64,000 nt of DNA from DASSUW01 sp963789005 (GTDB taxonomy: Bacteria > Actinomycetota > Thermoleophilia > Solirubrobacterales > Solirubrobacteraceae), in contig CAWBIZ010000002.1 of assembly GCA_963789005.1 (NCBI GenBank), forward strand, positions 509,478 through 573,477, read 5' to 3'. The notes below the pieces were generated by a model, which worked only from the letters and a program-made list of their open reading frames with translations, had not been told where the DNA came from and ran no database searches. Position 1 is the first letter of the stretch. The number at the start of each line of letters is the position of its first letter. The translations under genes and the position numbers were made by a program. This document shows positions 19,756 through 26,113 of this stretch, piece by piece.

Positions 19756-20522
19756 TCGTCCAAGGCCGCCCGGATGAAGCGCTCGGGGGCGTCGAGGAAG
19801 CCGCGCGTGAAGCGCACCGCGTCGAGGTCGTCGTACTCGCACGGCGCGAGGCCGTTGTCGTCGAGCTCGTAGATCCGCGCCTGCGGGCAGGCGAGCAGGA
19901 CGGGCGAGTGGGTGGCGACGACGAACTGCGCGCCCTCGCGCCCGGCGCGCACCATCACCGCGAGCAGTGCCAGCGCTCCGCTGACCGAGAGCGCGGCCTC
20001 CGGCTCGTCCAGGATGTAGAGGCTCTCGCCGCCGAACCGGTTGGCGGCCAGCGCGAGGAAGGACTGACCGTGCGACTGCGCGTGCAGCGGCACGTCGCCG
20101 TAGAGCGAGAGGTCGGGAGCGAAGATCCCGCCGCCGTCGACGAGGCTCGCGATGTTGAAGAAGCTCTCCGCGCGCAGGAAGTATCCGCTGTGCGGCTTGG
20201 TCGAGCTGAGCACCGGCGAGAGCGTGTCGCCGAGGACCGGCCGCGGGACCCCCGGCAGCTCGCCCGAGCGCTCGAGCTCGCCGCCCTCGGCGGCGAAGCC
20301 CATCGCCGCCGCGATCGCTTCGACGATCGTCGACTTGCCCGACCCGTTGTCGCCGGCCAGCAGCGTGATCGGGGCGTCCAGCGACAGCTGCTCGAGCGCC
20401 GCGACGGCGGGCACCTCGTAGGGGAAGCCTTCGCCCCACGCCTCCGGCCCGCGCCGCATGCCGAGCACGTACGGACCGCGACCGAAGCGGCGGACATCAC
20501 GGCGGCGCGCCACGCGCGCCAC
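19752..20522 (-). CDS. AAA-type ATPase of the COG3910 (RecF/SMC-like) group
   Basis: A 256-residue ABC/SMC-type ATPase without membrane segments. Walker A is GDNGSGKSTIVEAIAA (about residues 57-72), a central SSTKPHSGYFLRAESFFN is characteristic of predicted ATPases of the COG3910 kind, and Walker B is LYILDEPEAALS, followed by THSPVLLA (switch His). There is no coiled-coil insert. It is coupled to the methyltransferase by a 4-nt overlap. Function is unknown; some such small ATPases accompany nucleases, but no nuclease is present here. Confidence 0.8.
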   Translation of the reverse strand: MARVARRRDVRRFGRGPYVLGMRRGPEAWGEGFPYEVPAVAALEQLSLDAPITLLAGDNGSGKSTIVEAIAAAMGFAAEGGELERSGELPGVPRPVLGDTLSPVLSSTKPHSGYFLRAESFFNIASLVDGGGIFAPDLSLYGDVPLHAQSHGQSFLALAANRFGGESLYILDEPEAALSVSGALALLAVMVRAGREGAQFVVATHSPVLLACPQARIYELDDNGLAPCEYDDLDAVRFTRGFLDAPERFIRAALDE

Positions 20523-20523
20523 G

Positions 20524-21021
20524 TTATCGAGGCGGCAGGCCGAGCAGGAGCTTGCGCAGCAGGTCGGCGAGGCGCTGCCGCTCGGCGTCGCTGAGCGCGC
20601 CGAGCAGGCGGTGCTCGTTGGCGATGTGCGCCTCGCTGGCGGCGTCGACGAGCTCGCGGCCGGCGGCCGTGAGCGTGATCAGCGTTCCCCGCCGGTCGTG
20701 AGGGTCGGGCGTGCGGGCGACGAGCCCGGCCTGCTCGAGGCGGTCGAGCCGCTTGGTCGTCCCGCTCGAGGTGAGCATCAGCGCGCCCGTGAACTCGCTC
20801 GGGCGGAGGCGGTACGGCGGGCCGGACCGGCGCAGCGTGGCGAGCACGTCGTACCACCCCGGCTCGAGGCCCTGCTCGGCGTACACGGGCTCGAGGCGCT
20901 GCTCGAGCTCGCGCGCGAGCCGTGAGACCCGGCCGATGACCCCGATCGGCGAGGCATCGAGGTCCGGGCGCTCGCGCTCCCACTGCTCGAGGATCAGGTC
21001 GACGCCATCGCGCTCGGTCAC
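20524..21021 (-). CDS. MarR-family transcriptional regulator
   Basis: A 165-residue winged-helix repressor-type protein. The dimerisation helices flank a central HTH around residues 55-95, with LRPSEFTGALMLTSSGTTKRLDRLEQAGL as the recognition region (shown as LTSSGTTKRLDRLE). The wing reads PDPHDRRGTLITLT. The start GTG at 21021 lies 10 nt after a TAGGGT -10-like box on the same strand, so a leaderless message is possible. It probably controls itself and the tiny divergent ORF at 21098. Ligand unknown. Confidence 0.9.
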   Translation of the reverse strand: MTERDGVDLILEQWERERPDLDASPIGVIGRVSRLARELEQRLEPVYAEQGLEPGWYDVLATLRRSGPPYRLRPSEFTGALMLTSSGTTKRLDRLEQAGLVARTPDPHDRRGTLITLTAAGRELVDAASEAHIANEHRLLGALSDAERQRLADLLRKLLLGLPPR

Positions 21022-21030
21022 GGCTGGAGA

Positions 21031-21090
21031 ACCCTATCGGAGGAAGTTGCGTCCCAGTATGTTGCGTCCGAGGAAGATATGTACTAGGAT
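21031..21090. promoter_or_regulatory. divergent promoter region of the MarR gene
   Basis: Contains a direct repeat GTTGCGTCC at 21046-21054 and 21061-21069, and GAGGAAG at 21040 and 21070. On the plus strand TTGCGT (21062-21067) and TAGGAT (21085-21090) are spaced by 17 nt and point at the ATG at 21098. On the minus strand TAGGGT (21036-21031) points at the MarR GTG. MarR proteins commonly bind such intergenic sites; the operator itself is inferred, not shown. Confidence 0.45.
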
Positions 21091-21097
21091 GTGATCT

Positions 21098-21196
21098 ATG
21101 TTCATCTCGCGCCTCACCCACAGCCGTCGCCGCCGCCCCCGCGCCCGCGTCCGCAACGAGCTCCCGCCGGTGCCCCGGATCCGCTACTACTCCTGA
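21098..21196 (+). CDS. short arginine-rich peptide, possible leaderless ORF
   Basis: A 32-residue ORF, too short for usual callers. The N-terminus MFISRLTHS is followed by a run of Arg/Pro (SRRRRPRARVRNELPP) and ends RIRYYS. It begins 8 nt after a good -10 box (TAGGAT) with a consensus-spaced -35, divergent from the MarR regulator, and its stop falls just inside the 3' end of the convergent YjbR gene. The position relative to the promoter is the only support. It could equally be a leader peptide or chance. Confidence 0.35.
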   Translation: MFISRLTHSRRRRPRARVRNELPPVPRIRYYS

Positions 21197-21576
21197 CCGG
21201 CGACGTACTCGTTGGCCAGCCGCGCCGGCGCCCGGGCGAGCCACGCCTCGACGATCAGCTCCCGGAGCTCGTCGCCGGCGATCGCATCCAGGCGGGCGAG
21301 CACGATCGGATAGCCGTCGAAGTGCGGCGTCGTGAAGTACACCGACGGGTCGTCGGCGAGCAGCGACTCCTTGGCGATCAGGTGCTCGACCCAGGCGCCG
21401 AGGATCGGCCCGTCGGGCGCGTCATCTCCCAGTGCCGCGAGATCCGTCTTGCGCAGCGGGCGCTCCCAGACGAACAGCTTGTCCTTCACGCGCCACTGGG
21501 GGACGCCGCGCGACGTCCGCTCCTCGGTCGCGGGCAGCTCGAGCGCAGTCGTCCGGACGTCGTCCCAGGTCGGCAT
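21187..21576 (-). CDS. MmcQ/YjbR family protein
   Basis: A 129-residue protein of the YjbR/MmcQ fold (cyaY-like double-wing DNA-binding-type fold). Family marks: an N-terminal MPTWDDVRTTALELPATEE, then SRGVPQWRVKDKLFVWERP and the late SVYFTTPHFDGYPIVLARL. Members are widespread, and no reaction is established. The start ATG at 21576 fits the family. The frame is open a further 150 codons upstream, but only because the minisatellite unit there is 57 bp, a multiple of three. Confidence 0.85.
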   Translation of the reverse strand: MPTWDDVRTTALELPATEERTSRGVPQWRVKDKLFVWERPLRKTDLAALGDDAPDGPILGAWVEHLIAKESLLADDPSVYFTTPHFDGYPIVLARLDAIAGDELRELIVEAWLARAPARLANEYVAGQE

Positions 21577-21619
21577 CGGGCGTAGCCTAAGCCTCGGTGC
21601 GGCCGCGGCTCGGGCGAAA

Positions 21620-21927
21620 GTCAACGGCGGCTGGTTGGGGAGATCGGGGATCGGCCGCGCGCGTCTGCGCGGGAACGTCAACGGCGGCTGGGTGGGGAGA
21701 TTGGGGATCGGCCGCGCGCGTCTCCGCGGGAACGTCGACGGCGGCTGGGTGGGGAGATCGGGGATCGGCCGCGCGCGTCTCCGCGGGAACGTCGACGGCG
21801 GCTGGGTGGGGAGATTGGGGATCGGCCGCGCGCGTCTCCGCGGGAACGTCGACGGCGGCTGGGTGGGGAGATTGGGGATCGGCCGCGCGCGTCTCCGCGG
21901 GAACGTCGACGGCAGCTGGGTGCCGGC
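21620..21927 (+). repeat. 57-bp minisatellite, six tandem units
   Basis: Units begin with GTCAACGGCGGCTGG or GTCGACGGCGGCTGG at 21620, 21677, 21734, 21791, 21848 and 21905, an exact 57-bp period. The later units differ by only one or two bases; the first has GTCAAC and CTGGTTGG, and the sixth is cut short after AGCTGGGTG. Each unit contains GGGGAG, GGGGATCGG and a GCCGCGCGCGTC run. No spacers are present, so this is not CRISPR. Two diverged units lie inverted at 22222-22316, across the palindromes. Confidence 0.9.
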
Positions 21928-21941
21928 CGGTGCGCGGGGGA

Positions 21942-22058
21942 GGGGAGTTTGGTGTATCTCGGCGCGGTCGTGGACGTCCGGATGCACCTTTCTCCCCGTC
22001 TGGAGGAGAAAGGTGCATCTCGGTGCCGGTCGGGTCACCGAGATACATCAAACTCCCC
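21942..22058. repeat. nested palindrome, copy B1
   Basis: Symmetric about base 22000. Outer 21-nt arms at 21942-21962 and 22038-22058 match at 20 of 21 positions when one is inverted. Inner arms GATGCACCTTTCTCC (21981-21995) and its exact complement (22005-22019) flank a 9-nt loop. The GGGGAGTTTGG box and the GGTGCAT word also occur, in the same order, in the element at 1801-2045. The tract is non-coding in both strands as far as I can judge. Confidence 0.85.
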
Positions 22059-22060
22059 GC

Positions 22061-22187
22061 TCAAGCCGGGATTACGTGTATCTCGGCGAAGTGGGGATCA
22101 CCGACATCCACCTTTGTGCTCGTCTAGCGCATTTACGTGGATATGGGCGTTCGGAGACTCGCCGATTGACACGTAACACCGGCTTGA
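22061..22187. repeat. nested palindrome, copy B2
   Basis: A second interrupted palindrome right after B1, symmetric about base 22124. Outer arms TCAAGCCGG (22061-22069) and CCGGCTTGA (22179-22187) are perfect complements. Inside them, TTACGTG with CGGCG (22072-22088) faces CGCCG with CACGTAA (22160-22176), and ATCCAC near 22109 faces GTGGAT near 22137. It shares the GTGTATCTCGG word with B1, so the two look like diverged copies. Confidence 0.75.
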
Positions 22188-22221
22188 CTCGCCTCGCCGG
22201 AGCCCGACCGCCCGGCTGGCA

Positions 22222-22316
22222 CCCCACCTCCCGACCCAGCGGCCGTTGACGTCCTTCCGCGGAGTCGCACGCGGCCGATCCCCTCGCCTCCCCACCCAGC
22301 CGCCGTTGACGTTCGC
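22222..22316 (-). repeat. two inverted units of the 57-bp repeat
   Basis: Read on the minus strand, GTCAACGGCGGCTGGGTGG starts at 22310 and GTCAACGGCCGCTGGGTCGG at 22250, 60 bp apart. The unit between them keeps GGGGATCGGCCGCG and CTCCGCGG in the same order as the plus-strand units at 21620-21927. Together with those units they enclose palindromes B1 and B2, mirroring the outer boxes of the element at 1801-2045. Confidence 0.8.
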
Positions 22317-22323
22317 CCGGCGG

Positions 22324-22908
22324 CTATTCGGCGGCCCGGGCGACGGCGCGCAGCATGTCCCGCCTGATCAGGCCCGAGCCGAGGCGGATCAGGGTCCAGT
22401 AGACGCCGAACAGCGCACGGGTCCGGGCGTCGGTGGCCTCCACACGCGTCTCGGTGCTCAGCCGCGTGCCCGCGGCGTCGGCACGGAGGACGAGGTCGTA
22501 GCCGACCTTGACCCAGCCCGGCTCGGCGAACGCCCCCAGGCCGGCGGCGTCGAGCGCCGGCGGCGTCTGCCCGCCGCGTAGCTTCCACGGCTGCAGCACC
22601 CCGCCCGCGACGACGGAGCCTCCCCGCTCGGCCCCGAGCACCGGCACCGGGCCGCGCTCGAGGAACGGCTCGGTGACCATCGGCGGCTGCCGCCCAAACG
22701 TCCGAACGCTCATCAGCGCCCGCGACAGCGTGAGGTCGCCGAGCCGCAGCGTCCACAGCGCGTCCCACACCGCGGCCGCGGGCGCCGCGATCAGGCGCTC
22801 GTGACGCTCGCGGAAGTGCGGGGCCGGGATGATGTCGTCGAGCTCGAGCAGCGGCTCCGACGCTACTGAGGCAACGGGGCGGGCGCGCCGCCGCCGCGCC
22901 GGCGCCAC
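22324..22908 (-). CDS. SRPBCC-like (START/Bet v1-type) protein
   Basis: A protein of about 194 residues. Landmarks: ERHERLIAAPAAAVWDALW, as in the first helix and strand of SRPBCC ligand-pocket proteins, then LRLGDLTLSRALMSVR, GWVKVGYDLVLRADAAGTRL (beta strands) and a C-terminal helix with YWTLIRLGSGLIRRDML. The exact family is uncertain. The start is also uncertain: no ATG or TTG lies near the expected N-terminus, and the GTG at 22908 overlaps the upstream gene by 46 nt. Last gene of the hut transcript, ending next to the repeat tract. Confidence 0.65.
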   Translation of the reverse strand: MAPARRRRARPVASVASEPLLELDDIIPAPHFRERHERLIAAPAAAVWDALWTLRLGDLTLSRALMSVRTFGRQPPMVTEPFLERGPVPVLGAERGGSVVAGGVLQPWKLRGGQTPPALDAAGLGAFAEPGWVKVGYDLVLRADAAGTRLSTETRVEATDARTRALFGVYWTLIRLGSGLIRRDMLRAVARAAE

Positions 22909-23426
22909 GCGACGAGCGCGAGCACGAGCGCTGCCAACGCGGCGCCTCCCAGCCACGGCCAGGGTGACGCGTCGCCGGACTCTGGCGCCGCCGCCGTCTC
23001 GGCCGGCGAGAAGACCTCGTCGACGCGCGCCGTCGGCTGATCGACGCCGGGCGGCATCTCGCCAGGCGCGAGCGGCACGCGACCCTGGGTGAGCCCGCGC
23101 AGGGCCTTCTGGCTCGCCGGCGTCAGCGTCATCCACGACCCGTCCTCGGCCTGCGCCAGCCCGCGTTCCGGGGCGGCGAGGTACCAGAAGCGGACGGTCT
23201 CCCCGTCGGCGTCGACGCGGAACTGGACCCGGAAGTGCTCGAACGGCTTGGCGGGTGCGCTCGCCGCCGTGCCGCCCTCGGCGAGGTGCGTCCAGGCCGC
23301 CTGATCGGTGACCTCCTGACAGCCGTCGGCGGCGCACACCGACACGCCGACGATCTCCTTCGACCACGCCGTCGACGGCGTCAGCACGGCGGCACACGCG
23401 ACAAGAACCAGCGTCAAGCGTCTCAT
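22863..23426 (-). CDS. exported membrane-anchored protein of unknown function
   Basis: A 187-residue protein with a cleavable-looking signal peptide (MRRLTLVLVACAAVLTPSTAWS), an extracytoplasmic domain of about 120 residues carrying a Cys pair (VCAADGCQ), and a C-terminal membrane helix PWLGGAALAALVLALVAW followed by RRRGGG, so it should be anchored with its bulk outside. No catalytic motif is recognised. Its start overlaps the stop of the ridA gene as ATG/TGA neighbours, placing it in the hut operon, though nothing in it suggests histidine metabolism. Confidence 0.7.
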   Translation of the reverse strand: MRRLTLVLVACAAVLTPSTAWSKEIVGVSVCAADGCQEVTDQAAWTHLAEGGTAASAPAKPFEHFRVQFRVDADGETVRFWYLAAPERGLAQAEDGSWMTLTPASQKALRGLTQGRVPLAPGEMPPGVDQPTARVDEVFSPAETAAAPESGDASPWPWLGGAALAALVLALVAWRRRGGGAPAPLPQ

Positions 23427-23839
23427 GTGCCCGGTACAACCGCGAGCGGGACGACGTTCCCGGCCCGCCGCGCGGTGACCTCGATCTCGATCCGCATCCG
23501 TGGGTCGGAGAGCCCGCAGGCGATCATCGTGGCGGCCGGCCGCGCCTCCCCGAACGCCCGCCGCAGCGTGGGCCAGCACGGCTCGAAGTCCTCCGCGCGC
23601 GGGAGCATGTAGCGCACGCGGACCACATCCGCCAACCCACATCCCGCCTCCGCCAGCGCGGCCTCGATGTTCGCCACGCACCGCTCGGCCTGCTCGACCA
23701 CTCCGGGCGCGATCGTCATCGTCGCGTAGTCGAACCCGGTGGTGCCGGACACGAACACCCAGTCGCCGTCGACGACCGCGCGCGAGTAGCCGATCTGCGC
23801 CTCGAACTCCGATCCAGACGAGATCAACCGGCGGGTCAC
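23423..23839 (-). CDS. RidA/YjgF-family enamine/imine deaminase-like protein
   Basis: A 138-residue RidA-fold protein. Typical stretches: TRRLISSGSEFEAQIGYSRA at the start, VFVSGTTGFDY, QAERCVANIEAALAEAG and the closing RMRIEIEVTA with the conserved Arg/Glu region. RidA proteins hydrolyse reactive enamine/imine intermediates. The GTG at 23839 overlaps the hutF stop as GTGA and gives the family N-terminus; a start nine codons upstream is less likely. In a histidine-degradation operon it may deal with reactive amino-acid by-products. Confidence 0.88.
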   Translation of the reverse strand: MTRRLISSGSEFEAQIGYSRAVVDGDWVFVSGTTGFDYATMTIAPGVVEQAERCVANIEAALAEAGCGLADVVRVRYMLPRAEDFEPCWPTLRRAFGEARPAATMIACGLSDPRMRIEIEVTARRAGNVVPLAVVPGT

Positions 23840-24879
23840 GACCGCACCACGTCCGCGCTCGCGCACGTCGCGAGCGCCCGCAGCAGATCGTCGGGAGGGA
23901 CGCCTCGCAGGCGCCGATGGTCGGCGTCGACCTCGATCGTCCCTCCGTCGGAAAGGCCCAGCGACGCGAGCCCGTTGCGCACGAGCTCACCCCAGAGGTC
24001 GCCGTACGCGGCGAGCAGGGCATGGCGGGTGCGGCCCTCGCGCCGAGCGCCGGTCTCCAGCTCGCGCACCTCCTCGAACGGGTCGACCACGACGTTGCTG
24101 TCGCTGCCGATCGCCAGCCGCACGCCGGCGTCGCGGTAGGCCAGCGCCGGGAACACGCCGTCGCCGAGGTTGCCCTCGGTGGTCGGGCAGCTGGCGACGA
24201 TCGCGGCCGCGTCGGCCAGCAGCGCGACGTCACGCGGCGAGACGTGGATCGCGTGGACGACGGTCGTGGTGTCGGAGAGGAACGTGCTGCGGTGGAGCAG
24301 CTCGATCGGGGAGCAGCCGTGCTCGGCCTGGCACTCCTCGAGCTCGCGCGGCTGCTCGGAGGCGTGGACGTGGCGGACGAGGCGCTCCGAGCCCGCGTAG
24401 GCGGCGATCTCGCGCAGCCAGCTCTCCGGCACCGCGCGCACGCTGTGGGCCGCCACCCCCACCGAAACGCCCGGCCGGTCCGCCGCCCACGCGCGCAGCC
24501 AGTCCACGCGTGCGAGGAAGGCGTCGACGTCGGGGTCGCGGAAGCGCGGGTGCCCGCCGCGGGCGTAGGCGGCGGGGAGGAGCGTGATGCGCAGGCCCGC
24601 CTCCACGGCCGCCTCCGCCACCGCGACCGCCAGCGCGTTGGCCTCGTCGTGCACGTAATGGAACTCGCCGACCGCGCCGTAGCCGGCCGCGGCCATCTCG
24701 CGGTACACGCGGCCGGCCACGTCGCGCATCGAGTCCGGATCGAGCCGCTCGGCGAGCGCGTACATCCCCTCCCGCCAGCTCCAGAAGTCGTCATCCGGGC
24801 GGTCCGAGCGCTCGCCGACCCCGCGCAGGTCGCGCTGGAACGCGTGCGAGTGCACGTTGGCCATCGCCGCGACTCTCAC
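23836..24879 (-). CDS. hutF: formimidoylglutamate deiminase, N-terminally short
   Basis: A 347-residue amidohydrolase that would turn N-formimidoyl-glutamate into N-formyl-glutamate. The metal motif NVHSHAFQR sits only about 8 residues from the start. Later come EFHYVHDEANAL, HVHASEQPRELEECQAEHG, HAIHVSP, SCPTTEGNLGDG and GSDSNVVVDPFEE, all classic for HutF. Known HutF proteins are about 450 residues and have some 50-60 residues (part of the beta-sandwich) before that motif. Here the start GTG at 24879 follows an 18-codon ORF ending in TGA, so the front half of the sandwich is missing. Confidence 0.85.
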   Translation of the reverse strand: MRVAAMANVHSHAFQRDLRGVGERSDRPDDDFWSWREGMYALAERLDPDSMRDVAGRVYREMAAAGYGAVGEFHYVHDEANALAVAVAEAAVEAGLRITLLPAAYARGGHPRFRDPDVDAFLARVDWLRAWAADRPGVSVGVAAHSVRAVPESWLREIAAYAGSERLVRHVHASEQPRELEECQAEHGCSPIELLHRSTFLSDTTTVVHAIHVSPRDVALLADAAAIVASCPTTEGNLGDGVFPALAYRDAGVRLAIGSDSNVVVDPFEEVRELETGARREGRTRHALLAAYGDLWGELVRNGLASLGLSDGGTIEVDADHRRLRGVPPDDLLRALATCASADVVRS

Positions 24880-24928
24880 GCCGACTCCTCCACCGACGGT
24901 GGCAGGCCACGGGTCCGCCGGACGGCGA

Positions 24929-26113
24929 TCACGCGAGCTCCTCGGCCGCGGCGAGCATCGCGTTCGCGCCCACGGCGGCGTCCTCGAGCGAGACGTCCTC
25001 CTCGGGCGAGTGGCTGATCCCCGACTCGTTGCGCACGAGCACCATGCCCGCCGGGCGCGCAGTGGCGATCACCCCGGCGTCGTGGCCCGCGTAGCAGACG
25101 AGCCGCGCGGCGCCCGGACGCAGGGCGTGCGCCAGCGCCTCGACGACCTCGTCGGGGAACGCCGCGCCCTCGGACCACGCGGCGGTTCGCAGGTCGAGCC
25201 CGACGGCGGCCTCGGCGGCCACGCGCTCGGCCTCGCTCGCGACCGCCTCGCGCCAGGACGTCACCGCCTCGGCGACCGGCGCACGGGCGTCGAGCCACAG
25301 CCGGGCGAGCGACGGGACGGTGGTGGGCGCGTTGGGCTCGACCTCCAGCCGCGAGGCGGTGAAGACCATGCCCAGCCGCTGCGCCGCCTCGGCGTCGGCG
25401 CGCACGATCAGCCGGGCGGCGGCGGCCAGCGCGTCGTGGCGATCCTCGCGCGGGGTCGTGCCGGCGTGGTCGGCACGCCCCGTGATCTCCGCCTGCAGGC
25501 GCATGCGGGCGGCGAGCCGGGTGACGACGCCCGCCGGCTTGCCCGCCGCCGCCAGGTCGCGCGACTGGTCGATGTGCAGCTCCAGGAACCCGCGCAGGCG
25601 CTCGAGCCAGCTCGGCGCCTCGCGAAGGCCCTCGGGATCGACGCCCGCGTCCGCCATCGCGTCGCCGAGCGCGACGCCGTCGTCGTCGAGCCGCACCACC
25701 GCGTCGTCGACGTCGAGCCGTCCGACCAGCGCCCGCGAGCCGAACGTCGGCGTGTTGAAGCGTGCGCCCTCCTCGTCGGCGAACGAGATCACGGCCAGCG
25801 GGAGCTTCGACCGGGCGGCGACCGCGAAGCCGGCCGCCACGCCCAGCGCGCCGTCGTACTGCCCGCCGTCGCGCACCGTGTCCAGGTGCGAGCCGACCGC
25901 CCACCACGGTCCGGGCGCGTCGGGGCACGCCCACAGGTTGCCCGCGGGGTCGCGCTCCATGCGGCGGCCGATGTCAGCCGCCCGGCGCGCGAACCAGCCG
26001 GCCGCCTCCTCGTCCTCGCGCGTCCACGCCAAGCGGGTGGTCGCCTCGGCGTCGTCGAGCCCGATCGGCACGAGGTCGGCGAGCAGCTGCTCGAGCTCCG
26101 TGGCGGAGATCAC
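24929..26113 (-). CDS. M20-family amidohydrolase (allantoate/N-carbamoyl-amino-acid hydrolase type), likely the last hut step
   Basis: A 394-residue zinc amidase of the hydantoinase/carbamoylase group. Metal ligands: GSHLDTVRDGGQYDGALGV (about residues 79-97), FADEEGARFNTPTFGSRALVG, and the His in LELHIDQSRDL where relatives have HIEQGP. A dimerisation-domain TGRADHAGTTP and late AGHDAGVIA follow. It sits between hutI and hutF with a GTGA overlap to hutI. No HutG is present in the window, so this enzyme may cleave N-formyl-glutamate. That is inference from place, since the family prefers N-carbamoyl or ureido substrates. Confidence 0.85.
   Translation of the reverse strand: MISATELEQLLADLVPIGLDDAEATTRLAWTREDEEAAGWFARRAADIGRRMERDPAGNLWACPDAPGPWWAVGSHLDTVRDGGQYDGALGVAAGFAVAARSKLPLAVISFADEEGARFNTPTFGSRALVGRLDVDDAVVRLDDDGVALGDAMADAGVDPEGLREAPSWLERLRGFLELHIDQSRDLAAAGKPAGVVTRLAARMRLQAEITGRADHAGTTPREDRHDALAAAARLIVRADAEAAQRLGMVFTASRLEVEPNAPTTVPSLARLWLDARAPVAEAVTSWREAVASEAERVAAEAAVGLDLRTAAWSEGAAFPDEVVEALAHALRPGAARLVCYAGHDAGVIATARPAGMVLVRNESGISHSPEEDVSLEDAAVGANAMLAAAEELA

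Noticed and set aside
21620..21927. CRISPR array
   Set aside because: The 57-bp units are directly contiguous without unique spacers, and no cas genes are present.
21187..22038. A 283-codon frame joining YjbR to a 19-residue Pro/Arg repeat
   Set aside because: The repeat part is the 57-bp minisatellite, open on both strands because of its period; the YjbR family starts at 21576.
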